Source: Sitta carolinensis
Taxonomy: Eukaryota > Chordata > Aves > Passeriformes > Sittidae
DNA length: 64,000 nt
NCBI GenBank assembly: GCA_032173965.1
Contig: CM063285.1
Span: forward strand, 24,835,660-24,899,659
Direction: 5' to 3'
The translations under genes were made by a program, and so were the position numbers. Numbering within the stretch: position 1 is the stretch's first letter; every line of letters begins with the position of its first letter. The notes under the pieces are model-generated. The model was not told the origin of the DNA. It did no database searches and worked only from the letters and a program-made list of their open reading frames with translations. Positions 1 through 14,100 of the stretch are shown piece after piece.

Positions 1-2315
1 AAGGATAAAAGCTTCATAAAGGAAGACTACATCTGTTTGAAGTGAAATTGCCAGAAGGATTTTGTACAAGGAAGCTCTTTCATTTTTGTAAGAAGTGTTC
101 CAGAATAAGTAGTAGAGAATTCAGTATTTTCTGCCCATCTCTGTGTCTTTCTTGAGAACTGCAGTGTTCATGTGTATATGACATTAACTGCTTGTAGTGT
201 TAATTGCTGAAATAATGCTTCAAGGTCAAATGCTGTTCAAGATTCTGAAGCATTAGTCATTTAAACTAAGTAAATCCGTATAGCTAGATGAGCTAAAATA
301 CAACCATTTTTTCTGAAGAGTTCTGCATTCCTGTATTCCAGAAATATCTTTATTTCCTCTGCTTCTGTGGGTTTTGTTAGCAGCTGTGGGAAAGTGCACT
401 GAAGTTATCTATGTGCTTTTTTTTTTTCTGCAAGCAAGCAGAAGTGTGCTTATCCTCATGTACTATAGTGAAGAGTTCAAAACTGTGTGACTGAGAGCCT
501 GATTTCCTATTCTTCTTTCTTTCCTTTCTCAAGATTGTGGCTGCCGAGGAAAGGTTCCATTGCAAAGAGAAAAAAGCTGCTGAGATACCTTGAGCCATTT
601 CTTTGATGTGGAGCATCGCGTGAACTAATAAACTGGCCTTACAACTTCTGTGAAATCAGTGAAATGGGTGATGTCCTAAGTGAGTATGTTCTTGGTGGCT
701 GCTGAAGAAGCACAGCTGTTTTGGTGTAGCTGGAGTACAGTTCACTTCTGAAATGCTTGTGTTTAAGGTAGTCCAATGTAAAGATGAAGAGAAGGAACTG
801 GCAGGGTCAGAGTGACAAACAAGGGATTAGGTAGATCTTTTGCATTCTGCTTGGAGGTAACTACCATAAATCTCTGCATGATGAGGCTAAATCAACTATT
901 CAGAATTCCTGGATCAGACGTCAGACCTATCACCAGATGATCATCCTGTCCTGTGCAACCTCTCTTCTGTGTGAAAGGAGGAGGGATAGGAACCTTCTGA
1001 TGAAAGTGAAAGCTAAAAATGTGCCATTTTTGTAGCAAGAAATTAATTCCACCTCTGCAGTAGTAATAATCTCTGTAAAGTTTGCCCAGCAGATGCCAGC
1101 AGTGAATTAACACAGAGCTTGTGAAAAATAAAAGGACCTCAATATATAACTGTTTGAAATGCTTCACTGCTGAATGACTGAAATAGTTCCAAATTTTTTA
1201 TTAATATTAATTTTTACTGTGAAGATCCTGATTTTATCCTCTGAATCCCTGAGAGAATAATGTGTTAGACTGTCTTTATACAAATCAGAAAACATTCAGA
1301 TTTAAATTTGTGCCACAGTGCTTAGTAATAGCCTTTCACTTAAAACAGTGGGGATTAAGTTACTTATTTTAAAGATGTTCCTGGTTTAGCCTCTTTGCAC
1401 CTTATTTTTGCCTGATCTTTTCTCGTCCTGTTTACTGTCCTCAGCACAGTAAGAGCATAATGCTTCTTGTTTACTGTCCCTTTCTCTTTTAATTTTAAAT
1501 TTGACCTGACATTAAGCTGCTCCTTTATGTACTGGAGGGGAAAAAAAATTCTAAGTCATATGGTATTATCCTTCACTTTCATTGCACCATCTGGGTTCCT
1601 GGAGCTGGAGCTGAAAACTGTCAGCATCTCTTGATGCAAAGCAAATAGACTTAAAAGGGAAGTTCAAGCTGGAGGATCATCCTGTAGAAAGTTTAGAGCA
1701 GTTTGACACTGGAGGAAGGAAATTATCATCTGTCAAAAGAGCCCCATCCTGCCCAAAAGCCATAGCTTTAGATATCTAATGCAGTTCCTTTAAAGATTAG
1801 TCTCATATTCACGATTTCAGTGGAAATCAGATTTTGGTCTTAGTGAAGTTTATTTTTGGTATTTTTTTGTTTGCAAAGCTTATGTTCCAAACAATAGGAA
1901 TCTCATATCTGGACTTCCTCAATTTCAGTAAACTACAGGAAGGATTTGTTACTTTATGGTTCACCCCATCAATAACAAAATTGATTCACTTAGGATTTTT
2001 TGGCACTCATAATACAAGTCAATTCCAGGTCATTCTGAACTCTACAGAATGTAATGAACAATCCACATAATTATGCAGATTATGTACCTTGAATGCCTTG
2101 AATTAAGGCATTAAAAAATACAAATAAACTAACATTGTCATATAACAAAGCATTTGAAATGCTTTATGGTTTGAGCTTTTGTGTAGGATCATAAGCACTA
2201 AAAAAAAATTGAGTTCATTAGTAATATTTATTCTTTACCCTTAAGAAAAATCCTGCTTGAAATTCTAAGGACCCACTGAAAAGTAAACTTGTGTCTCATG
2301 GAGTTGAGTGTTCAT

Positions 2316-2339
2316 TCCAAATAATGATCATTATTTGGA
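2316..2339. repeat. Perfect 24-bp palindrome
   Basis: TCCAAATAATGA is followed directly by its exact reverse complement. A second short symmetric segment (TCTAGA, one base, TCTAGA) abuts it at 2340-2352. Confidence 0.9.
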
Positions 2340-4446
2340 TCTAGAGTCTAGAATATTACTTGTTATTTTATGTTCTTGGCAATTAGTGTATCTCATTTAA
2401 AATATTTATTTTTCCTCTTGGCTGAGTTTCTCTACAACACTGTAGTCTTAAAATGATGGTCTCTCAGGAAAAATAAATTAAGTCTTGGAATTATGTCAAG
2501 ACTTTTAACTGAAGATGAAGTTTCAAAACAATCTGTGCAAAAAATGAAACTCACTTTCCACCTTCAACTCATAATCAGAGAACCTACTGCTTCTCTGGTG
2601 TTTCTCTCTTCAAATCAAACATATGCTCTCTTTCTTTCTGAACTGGAAGACTTCCAGAATTTGGGGGAAGTCTTAGAAGAAACGTCCAAAACATATGTAG
2701 GACTTGTTCTTCCTGTGCAGATAAAACCCCCAGATGTGTTTAAATTCAGACTATCTGAAACTGGAAAGCTATAATTGGTTTGGGACACTTTTTAATTAAA
2801 AGGTAGAATTTTGATGGCTATTGTTCACATTATGATCTGCATCAAGGATTTTGCTTCATATTTCTTCCAGTAGGGACCAGATGTGCTAATAATTTGAGAT
2901 TTATCTTAGTTTAAATGTTTATTTGATTCTGAGGCTTCCTTATCAGATTATCACATGGAAATCAGTGCAGCCTTTCATGGAGTTTTCTATATGGCTTTGA
3001 TTTGAAAACATCTTTCTATTGAGCTACAAAGTTAATCCAGAAGAAAAGACCTATACATGTAAGATGTGATTTAAATTATTTCCCAGATACAGGCTTAGAT
3101 TTTTTTGGTGTCCTGGAGTCTAATTGCATCTTTTATGAATCAATTTTTTTCTTGTGTGACTATTGATATACCACATAAATGGAATCTTAGAATAATGCCA
3201 ATTCATAGAATTAGAATTTTATAGAAGTGCATTATCACAAGTTAATTGATCAATGACTAAAATGATCAGCTGTAATTAACTTCACATTTCTTTCTGGTTT
3301 CTTCCTTCAGGGAGCATTCATTGGACTCCTGGTCTTTTATTACTAACAATATTATTTATTCTTTCATTGATTCCCTGGGAAAGTCAACCCACCCTGCTGA
3401 GCAGAGATTTCTTTTGGGGTGTCAAGAAGCAGAGATGAGCAAAAGCAATCAAGCCAGCAATGTGCCATCAACAATATTCCTATTGTTATTTGAAGTGTGC
3501 TACTAAGAGAAGCTGCTGAGTTACTGTCCTAGTGTGGTGTTTGGGGGTTTCATGTTCTGCATGTACAATCATTATTATTAAACCTTCCCTAGTTTCTAGA
3601 CTACTTTGAAATCTTGCTTAACAAGGAGAGATAGAGAGGTAAATGATTATCAGCTTTAGGACCTAACACATGCTGACTTTGTGTTTTCATCACACCTTTT
3701 ACACTATTCTGCCATGTACTGGGAGATATTCTGATTTTAATGAGGCAAACATAGAAGCAGACTCTCAAATCAGATAGTAGTTTTTAATCCAGAAGGATAT
3801 ACAGATTCTGTCAGGGATGCTAAAGGTGTGGCTAGCATCCTGAGTGCATTCAAAATGGGCTTTAAAAATAGTGTTAACATACCCAAAAATGGAGGCATTG
3901 GGAGAATGATGAGTAATTCAAAGTATGTGTTTCTGTTTCTTTTCTTCTCCTCAAAGACTTAATACTCCCTGACTTCCACAGAGGGCAAGTACTACTTTTT
4001 CCACTCTTTCAGTGAAATTAAAATCAGTACTCCTAAATATTAACTTTCCAGCTTTCTCAGGAGCTATTAAATCTTCTTATGCTATGAGCCTAATTAAATT
4101 ACCATGCAAAAAATTATTTTTGTTAGACACGTAACCCATGAAGTATAAATATTTTTGCATAAATGTAACTGAGGATTGACCTGGTTTCAGAAGGTCCAGT
4201 ACTGCTCAGGAGGTAGGAAGCTCAATTTTTATTTTCATTGCTACTGTATGCTACATCTCAGAATATTTACTGTGAAACCAAAAGGCTTATGTATAAAGCA
4301 TGATAAAAAACAAATTAATCAGGATTGAGATTTTACTCGATTAAGATGGGAAATAAAGGTTTAGAAAATAAGATTTAATAGGCAAACAGACATTTCAATC
4401 AATGCCAAAATATTCATCCTTGTATATACAGAGTGAGAAAATTCAC

Positions 4447-4462
4447 ATATATATATATATAA
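4447..4462. repeat. Short AT dinucleotide tract
   Basis: Uninterrupted alternating A and T, about 16 bp, in the intergenic DNA just beyond HPGD. Confidence 0.8.
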
Positions 4463-4812
4463 AAGAAAAAAATATTTCTGAAATATTTTATAAATATCTA
4501 AAATCTAAGAAGTTAAAAATCTGTACTTTGTATAGTATACAACATGTTAAGTTGCACATATTTAACATTTCATGAGAAAGTTAATTCTTAACTCCTTATG
4601 GCTATGTTTGTGATCTAGATTCCTGAACTGAATTCCTGGTATGAAGAATTCAAGATGTAAATAAGTAGGCACAACAGTGGAAAAGAATTATAACAAAGTA
4701 AGTCAGATCAAATAACTAAAATATGCTCGGAGTATGTAAATCAGAACAACCAGAATGAAAAAAGCGGCCTCTTCTACTAAATAGTAATTAAAAAATGCTT
4801 CAGAGCAGTATG

Positions 4813-4818
4813 TTTATT
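4813..4818 (-). terminator. HPGD: Candidate polyadenylation signal AATAAA of HPGD
   Basis: TTTATT on the plus strand reads AATAAA on the minus strand, 210 nt after the stop codon. It is the first canonical hexamer downstream of HPGD. Use of this site is inferred from position only. Confidence 0.45.
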
Positions 4819-5027
4819 CTACTAAATAAATACTGTTACTAGTGCTTATAGAATCAGAATAGGGTGGAAACACCTTCCCACAACAGATTTTCATCTCTCC
4901 GTTATTAGGATGCAAATGTTTGAACACTGTCACTGATGAAACTACACTAATCTTTTTTGTCCCAAAAATTAGTCTTTTCAAAATTTTTTCTGTTTAAGAA
5001 AAGCTAAAAGTAATTTGCACAAAACAA
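4813..5027 (-). other. HPGD: HPGD 3' UTR, minimal extent
   Basis: Noncoding sequence from the stop codon to the first canonical AATAAA on the minus strand. Overlapping AUUUA pentamers (minus strand, 4823-4831) lie just before that signal, a possible AU-rich stability element. Mammalian HPGD transcripts have longer 3' UTRs, so transcription may run on to later signals, for example the AATAAA at 4228-4233. Confidence 0.5.
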
Positions 5028-5166
5028 TTATCTCTTTGATGATGTAAAAGGTATTTGGCCGTATTGCTGAAAATGAATTCCTTGGGATGCTGTGATCTTC
5101 ATAACTTCTCCATTTAGAGTATCATCTTCAATTATTGTTATCAATCCCTCAGCAATTATTGATGGG
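5028..5166 (-). CDS. HPGD: HPGD coding exon 7 and stop (residues 221-266)
   Basis: Acceptor TTTTTTTTCAG|CCCATC follows an excellent polypyrimidine tract. The 139-nt coding part equals human and ends in TAA at 5028-5030. It encodes the final helix and strand ([18 protein letters not shown]) and the tail [13 protein letters not shown]. The tail differs from human in sequence but not in length. Confidence 0.97.
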
Positions 5167-8100
5167 CTGAAAAAAAAAAAGTTATTTCAGAGTCATGCTA
5201 TAACAGAACATGTAAAAAGGACAAGAAACTCAATGTAAATCTATATATCTGAAAATTAAAAAAAAATGGCATTTGAACAAATTTATTTTGAGGAAGAGGT
5301 AGAATGTGTTGTTTTGGGAAAGATTTATATTCTCAATCAGGACATACATCTAAAGTGGCTACTTTACAAATCAACATGTTTGCTCTAGTTCCTGATAAAT
5401 GCCTGTGGACATCCAGTTGCCACTGGGCTTTCTATCAGAGTTTTCTCTGTCAGGGAAATGGACAGAAGTAATCCTTACACAATTCTCTGCAGCTCTTTGC
5501 TCTTGATTTATCCTGCTTCTGTAGCAGAGCTGACATACAAATTAGCATAAAGGGTAATTTCACATGCAGTTTGCTGAGGTCAATAGGTTCAAAATATTTT
5601 ACATAAAGAAAAGTATAGGTGAAACAACAGGCATAAAATTTCCTTTGTGCAGAAGCATCTTGGAAGCTAATTGTTAGAAGCTAAGAAAGTGTTAAAAAGT
5701 ATCACTTTATGCTTGTCATATTCTCACAGTCTGACGAAGCTGTCTGCTTTTGGCCTTTGTTGGCAAGACTGTAATGGGCCAGGTAACTCTTTTATCTGAC
5801 CCATGGTGATTGCTACTGTACTCTTAATCCAGTTTTGTCAGTTCTTGGTCTAATTTCTATCTTGGTTCACTTGAAAATTTTGTGAAAATTCAGTGGAAAT
5901 TATATACCTTGTATCTCACAACAAGTTTGATTAGACAAATTCATGAGAGAACATCAAAAGCTATTAAAACCTACAATCACTATATTTAACTGGCTCATTT
6001 TATTTGGACTTTGCTGGGAAACGGGAATGCATAAAGGGATTTATCATTGTGCAGATGGTCCTCTTAAAATAGCCTTAGAAACCTGCCTTTTTTCTTTTGT
6101 ACACTGGGTAACACATTTGATAGTCTTTTATCTGAGGCAGCATTTCCCTTTCATTTTAATTTTGCAGAAAGTGTGTCTTCGTTCTTCATCTACAAAATAC
6201 AAAGCCCGTACTGTATCTGACTTGACTTACTCCATCACGCCGTAGAACTGCATCATGTTTTTTATCTCATCCTTGTATGAATAGTATTGTCCCATATTCT
6301 CCTCTTTATCTATTGACTGAAGAATTGGTGTGTTGACAAATCCTGGACAAATTGTGTTGAGTCTCACACCGTAGTTTTCCATGTTAGCAGCTAACTAGAA
6401 AAGAGAAAGGGGTAGGCATTTGTCATCAACATTTTAAGACAGAATTGTGTAAGCAAATTTTCAAAGAATGAGATTTACCACAAAGTACTTTTCAGCCTTG
6501 CTAAGGAAGGAGATTTTATTACTACTGATTGTTTGAACAACTAAGTTGGAAGCACATTTTCTCTAGTAATCATGCTAGATTACTAGAAAAAAACCCACAT
6601 TTCTTTTGTTAGGAGAACAATTTTACAAGAAATCAGAACTCTTTCCATGCAGCTGTTTTGTTCTAATACATTTTGTTCTTAATGCTCTTTAGCATGTCAC
6701 GAACAGTATTCTAGGGTGATGATAAAACTCCTCCAAGCAAAAACAAGAAAAAGTTCTCCAAAATATATGCTTCCAATCTTATAGAAGCTTTTTTTTTATT
6801 AGAAATAAACTCTGAAATAAGTAAAATTTTCTTTAAGATACTGTATTTACCTTCCTCACATCAACAAAAATACAGTATGTTCTCTATCCCTACAACTGTA
6901 ATGCTAAACCTTTCTAGTTGCTGTGTTGTTGCTGCTGAGGTATGACTCTCTCTGTCTGAGCATCTCCACTGGAAAGTCCCTGTGAACTGATTTTTCTTCA
7001 GAAAGCAGCTCAGGAACATAATGAAAGAAAGAAGCACAAGTTGCTCTGGGAAAGGTAGTGGTTTGGTTGAACCAAAACAAAGGTTGTTTTGTAGAACCAC
7101 AACCAACCACCTTGTTTGTGGTTCGACTAAAGAAGTCTGATCCACATCCAGGTATGTCTTGAATGCGGGATGAACTTTCTTGGTAACAGCACAGACAAAT
7201 AGAGAGATGAACAGATGAACAGATAGAACTGATGAACTATACATGATATAACCAAGAAAAACCATAACTGCTAAAAATGTATTCTATTTATTTTAACATT
7301 TAACAGGGCTCCTATTATGCAAGTCACATGCCATTTTCACGGTATGGTAGCCTGCCCTTTTGGTCCGGGGACACAAGAAAGTGAACTCCTAGATGTAAGG
7401 TATCAGACCCGCCCACCATCAGGCCTTACTGCTTTTCCTGGTAAATACTGTAGTTCACTATTTTTCTTCCATGGCATTCTTGTGTTCCTTAAAGACAGCA
7501 TTTCCTCTTATTTACTTTTGTGCTTAGATGGTGATATTTATGCTTGTAATGAGAAAACAAAAATGGAAATCTAGGCGTCATGTTCTTGATATGTTTAATA
7601 TGGTATATGCAACACTTATCCATATTATTCTCTTTATGTTAATCTGAAAAAGAAGTTATTTGTGTGGGGACAGGGGCATAAATATCGATAGAGTGTCCAA
7701 AGTATAATTTCAGGTGATTTAACTCTGGAAATCAGATTGGAAATCTTACATGGGTAGATTAACTTTAAGATTAATCTATTAAAATGTAGTCATATTTTCT
7801 TCCTCCAAGTCGTTTCATTGCAGTGCTTGTTCAATTTAAGTAGGAAGTTTTGGAGTCAGAGGCTGAGGCTTATAATATGGTCATCTTATATGCCCCATCC
7901 TGAATGTGTCATTTTGCATTTTCAGAGTATTAAGGGTCTGTAAGAATGATGTGTTCAAGTCACTTTTGTGCACTTCAGTGCCTATAAAAAAAGTCACTGA
8001 CCTGACTTAGAAATAAAGAAAACAAAATGTTAAATGACGGGGAAAGGGTTCTGAAAAAATATTCTTAAAACTAGCATTACAATTTGTGTTTTGGACTCCT

Positions 8101-11100
8101 CCCACTGTCCTTAAATCACTCTGCAACATCCTTCTTCCAAGCTCTCCAAACCTCAAATCAGTAATAAACAGAGATTCCGTACTTATTCAGTCTTTGGGTT
8201 CCCTTTGTGAAATGAGGGAACATCCACTGTTTCACATACTTTTTCTTTTTTAATAAAATTAGCTCCAGTTGTGTGGCTACAGAGAAGGAACATGAAAAAC
8301 CTAAGCATGCTCCCAAGGAGCTGCTGATACCCTTTTGGAAAATTTATACTTACTGCTATGGACCGTGTGAATCCAATTACACCATGCTTTGTCGCACAGT
8401 ACACAGGCTGGAATGCTGCAGGCATGAGTCCTTTAAAATAAAAAGGTAGCTGAATGAAGATGTCGAATATTCCTAATTTATGATTACCTTCAACACACAT
8501 ATAGGTCTATACTGTAAAAATTTGTGACAGAGATGCAACGAGATGGAACAACAGACATTTGTAAATTATATTTTGTAATCTGGAATAGGCTAAGAAAAAA
8601 ATTATATTAATAAAAATGTGCAGGCAAAAGAAGAGTAATAAAAAAGCATAACTTTTAAAGGAAAATTGTGTCTATGAAGTATGACAAAATAGAGGACACA
8701 ATCTGGAAGAAAACACTCAAGAATGAGATTTTTGAGGCATCTATGAGTCAGTAAAGTATTTAAACTATATTGAGGAGCAAAGTATTTTAGATAGGCTTTG
8801 ATATCTAATGTGTGAACTGGACACCTGCAGTCATTTACAGTGTGTTCACAGAAGTGTGGGAATAGGAGAAGCAAAGTAAAAATTTTCTGCTAACACTGTA
8901 AATCTTTATGGTCTGAGTAGGAGAGCACAAAATTTTTATTTTTAGTAGAGAAAGAAGAGAGAACAGAGGTTTTGGAAGAAAATTAAGAAGTTAATTCTGA
9001 TATGGCTGAGTTGATGGCAAAAAGATAGTCAAGAACAAATGACAAGACCACGAGTGCATATTAATTTCTGCCAGTTTATGCCAACAATTTCTACTATACA
9101 GTGAAAGCTGAACTGGACCAAATAGATGCTGTAGTTCCACCTGAAATTCAGGCCCTTATGAATAGCAGACTTCAGCCTGTCTGAAAGCTGGAGAATAAAA
9201 TGTTTTCCTGAATGTCCTATTTTAAAACTGGATAGTAATTTTAATGCCTTAATGTTTGATTCTAATAGAAGCAATCCCGACTAATAACTCATATTTCTTT
9301 TATCTTTCATACTTCAGATCAAGAAGGGCTGTGACTTACCCCAGTGGAGATGAAGAACTCACTATCTAGCTCTAAGTACGTATTTGCTGGAAAAAATTTA
9401 TATGCCAGACTTGCATGGGCTCTGTGCTCTGGGATCCGTTTTGTCCGAAGGAGAGAACTTTCTAAGATAGCATAAAGCTCTAATTACCGACCTGACAGCT
9501 TCAAGGTTTTATCTTGATTTAAATGCTACCTTGATGATCCTGTGAAAGCAGCACTTTTCAATACTGGAAATGAATTTTGTATGATTGTTCTTTTAAAATT
9601 GTATTTATTTGCTTAGCTTGGATTAATGTGTTATGCTTCTGCTTAAGAACTCACTTTATGAAACGGCTTTTTTACTGTCCCCTGTGGGTGTGATCACAAC
9701 AAATGCTCAATACTCCTCTGTTTGTTGACTTTTGATGATCACTGTTCTTCAAATTATTTGAAATATTGAAATATTAGAAATAATACAGTACTATTTTAAA
9801 AAAACCCCACAAACTCTCAAGTACTTTTACACGCTTTAAATAAAGGAAATTCTAATCAGGCTTCAGCTAACAGAAATAAAACAGACAATGTCTACTGGGA
9901 AACAGAGAAGAAAAATTTAGAAGTAATTTTTTTTATTTTTTTAACCACAGTAAGAAAAATTGCCTTTTACTTGAGAAGGAAGAGAAACAAAGTCAAGAAA
10001 TAAACAAAGGAAGGGCACAGCTCACAATAATGAAATGGAGTAAGGTTCAAAGACTTACTTAAAGAACAAAGACAGCAGGAATAACTAGGCAGGAAGAGAG
10101 GAACCAAATAGCTTTTTTTTTTTTTTTTTTTTGAAAACCAGTTCTTTCCTAATTGAAATTATTATCGTTGCTGAAGTGGAGAACCAAGACTAGTCCTAGC
10201 ATTCCTGACATAAAACAGTAACAGTGCTGTCTCACTTTTTTTGTTCCTGAGTTCAGTACTCAGAACCACAGTGTGGGCTTTCCAGCTTGGAGCCACTTCC
10301 CCGCCCTGGGAAGAGCTGGGCCCCTCTTGGTGGTGTGTCCTAGGGACTCTTCTAGCAAGTATTTTATGATGAACCTCTGTGTCATATTGAGTCTGCTCTG
10401 CCCACATATTTATTCAACCAGTGAGCAGAGATGAGTTCCCAACATTAGTGAGGGCATTCATTTCCTAGAAAATCTGGATTCTATTTGCTGCTGCCATGAT
10501 TTAATTATCTTATGCAAAGCAGAACGGCAATGAAAGACACTAGAGACCATTATGCACAAAATAATGGGGGGAAGAAGAAGAGGGTGGTGGATGGTGATGG
10601 GTCAGTGTACTTCTGGCAGGTGATACATTTGGGTTTTAATCTCTCTTAGAGGGGGAGGGGGGCACTGCTATGGCTATGATTTTTCTCTCTCTAGATGTTG
10701 CTGCATGGTGAACTGCAAATGACTTTGTGATGACTCAAGATGCTCTTTGGTTTACCAAAACCAATTCAAGCACACCAACAATAATCCTATGCTCCAATGT
10801 TAACTGCTCAGTTCCTGGCAGGCTGAGACAGTTCTTGCCATTACTTACACCCTACTCTCCTTGTTGGTGTCAAGATCACTCTGCCGTTGAAGACACGGTG
10901 TCAGGTGTCTCACTACAACTCCTTATTTATCATGGTCAAGTTTCAATAACCACGTTTTGACAAATTAGTACTGGAGGTGGAGAATTCTATCAACAAGTTT
11001 GAATTGCATCAGTAGGCTTTGCTGAAACCAGTATTTCCTTTCATTCCACTTTGATGGAACAAAGAAGTTTGATAAAAAGAGAATTAAGCATTTTTCCCCA

Positions 11101-14100
11101 GTTATGCTCTCAGAGATTTGAGTAAGTTCCTTTCTTTGAATAAGATTTATTAGCCTTTTTAGTTTTAAGCTGGACTTTGGCCTCTATGATTTTCCCTCTG
11201 CCTACCCCCATGATATCATTGTAGTCTTCCTGAGTGCCAAAATAAAGGTGAAACGGAAATCCTAGCAAAAATTCCAAGCTGTACCATTTATATGATTTAT
11301 TTTTATAGTGAACTGAAGTCCAAAGAGAAAAGCTTAATTTTTTTAAACCTCATTCTGGAAGATTCTGCTGAGCATTTTCCTTTTCACAGAGGGGAGGGAA
11401 CAGAAGCTCTGTCATGATGCTGAACTGAAGGCCCCAGTTGTGCAGCCATTGATACTCCTGCAGCCCTGTATCACCGTGATAGAGTCCTTGCTTGGTGATG
11501 TAAACATATGCTTAGTTTTCTTGTAATACATATAGGCTCTGGTCCTAAAAAACGCTTGCTTGATGTGACAGGTACTTTAAATATTTCTTGTGGCTGAAGC
11601 TTTCAATAAAGAGAAGACAAACCAGCTGTTTGCAGAATCTGAATGCTTGAAGTTGAGTGCAATCAAACCACTGATATGGCTGTGCAGCAGAAAGGTATCC
11701 AGATTTACTATATATTGAACAGCTTCTCAAAAAAGTAGCATGATATATGCTAAAAAATTTTAACATTTTTTAATTCCTCTGTGAATACTTTGACTTTTTT
11801 TAATCTGCTAAATTACAGACAGATACAAATTCAGTTTCACAGAAAACCTTCTTAAAAATACAAAAACCATCAAAACAAAAGTGTGTGCCTATACCTGAAT
11901 TCCTTTTGCCCTTTTACCCTTTGCAAAAAGGGTACAGGTACCAGCTGCTACAAGGTAAAAAAAAGACCATGTTAAGTTTAATAATTTAAACAGTCTCTTG
12001 AGTTAAATTTAGGTTTTTATGCTTTTTCTTATTGCTTCCATTAAATGCAATTAAAGGTACCATGTGTAGCTTATTAAAGAAGAAATTTTAGAACATTTTA
12101 TTACCTGCATTTGAAAATAAATCTATTCCAATGCAAAACCCTGCAAACATTCAAATTGTTTTTTATGGAGCCAAATGTGAAATAAAACACATTTCTCATT
12201 ATCTCAGATTAGCAGTATTACTTCTTCATATGAATGCAAAAATCAAATAAAATTAAATTTTGTAGCCTTGAGACGTATTTGAGCGCTTGCTGCATGTGCT
12301 CACATATGTCTCTCCCTCTTCTAAGTCCTGTCTGGGGTCAAGACTAAAGAAAGGAAGACCCACTGGACTGACAGGCTCTTGTTTTGATCCTGCTGAATTT
12401 ACACTTTTAAGCATCCGCTTCACAGAAATCATTTCGGTAGTATCATGCGTGTTTGGAAATGTAATAGTGTAAGGCTTGATTCTATCCCTAGTCCAAATCA
12501 TTGGCAAAATTCCCATGGTCATGTACTGGTAGCTAATTAATGTGCAAAGAAAACACTATTTAATTTTACATAAGCACTACATACAGGTCTTCCTGTCGCT
12601 CAGAAGGACATAGGAAGATTTGCTGTCTGTGTCTTACAGAGAACTTGGACAGTGGGGATCAAAGCCACTCAGAAGTTTAATGATCAAGAGAAGCTAGCTC
12701 TAAGAAAACACCTGAAGGGGATGTTAAGCAAGCAATCGAAGTTTGTCTTTCATATATGGAATAAACTGCAGGACTTAGACCTTCAGACTGAAAAGGAGAA
12801 TTAGAATGACAAAGCACAAACAGTAGTAAATAAATAAGCAATAAAAATTAGTCTATGCTAGCTTTTAAAGTGTGTTTTTCCTTATGACCTTGGAAACAAT
12901 TGTTAAACACAAGCCATACAAAACCAAACAAAGCAAAGAAACTGCTGTTTGTCTTAACAAATAGAACAGCCGAACTTTTAGGTCTTAAACACAGAGTAAT
13001 TTTGTGTTCATTTGAGACCTGTTAGAAAAGCAATCAAACCACTTGCTACCCCTACCCTTTCTTAAGCACTGTCTTGGGCTTTGCTGTTTGTGTGAAAGTG
13101 TTTAATATTTTACTTGTGTTGATGACCTCCTGCACTGCAACAGCAATTTCCTTCAGGTTAATTTGGACCCAATATAATGTCCATTTCAGCCTATAAACTT
13201 ACTGGTGTCAGTAGGCAATGTGACAGGCAGAATGACAAATGCTGACTTAAGGGTACATGGAGTCTTTTAATAAGACCCTTTTGACATATGTACATGTATT
13301 GAGTCAGACCCTCAAGATCCATATATATTATGTCAGTAGGGTGAACTGGACCTTTTATCACAAAACCTAAGGTTTACAGGAGAAATTAAAACTACTCAGA
13401 ACATCAATGCCTATGCACAATCAAGTAACTACAGCTGGTGCTAGCTCAATTGACTTTTCACTGTTAAATATAGAGGAATATCCCAGAATTAAATTACTTG
13501 AATTTGATAATCTGCACAGATAAAAAAATCCCCTCTGACAATCCAAGTGTTGGGTAGCATATGTATTATTTTCCACAGATGGTCTGACAGTAGAAAGAGA
13601 GAACAACCTCTCCAAACAAAAAATGCAAGTACTTCCCCCACTAAATTTTTGAGGAAGGTTGTCAGGTGACTTCATTCTCCACATACAGTTTCCCCCTTCA
13701 GCTGTGCTTTTTTGCTGGAAGCCCAGTCACTGAAACATTGAGTATATCTACAGGAAATGGTGCAGAATTCTGCCTCGCAATGGGGCAGCATTACCCCCAA
13801 CTCATGTAGGATCCATAGAATTCTATTTTTATACCAATAAATTGAAATAAAGTTATAGCATAGATAAGCAAAGAAAACTGCTTGCTTAAGCTTGGTGAAA
13901 TATGAGTATTAATTTTATGACTTCTCAAGTACAGGCAGATCACATCTGAAAGGACTTGGAATACACAGTGAATGTGTGACAATCTTTGTTAATAAAGTAG
14001 GTATTGTCTAGTCAGATATTCTTACATTTGTGTTCCTCTGGAGTTGAGTAGAGGAATTTATGTCAGGTTCAAGATTTTGAATGCAAGACACATAGTTTAG

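Larger units (their letters stand above)
1..4812. other. Intergenic sequence downstream of HPGD
   Basis: AT-rich DNA with no recognisable exon or repeat family. Small open frames here (for example plus 2493-2774) have no similarity I recognise and look like chance. It holds a perfect palindrome (2316-2339) and a short AT dinucleotide tract (4447-4462). Confidence 0.7.

Noticed and set aside
2493..2774. 93-codon plus-strand open frame downstream of HPGD as a possible CEP44 exon or small gene
   Set aside because: No recognisable similarity or domain and no clear splice-bounded exon structure; this length is expected by chance in AT-rich DNA of this size.
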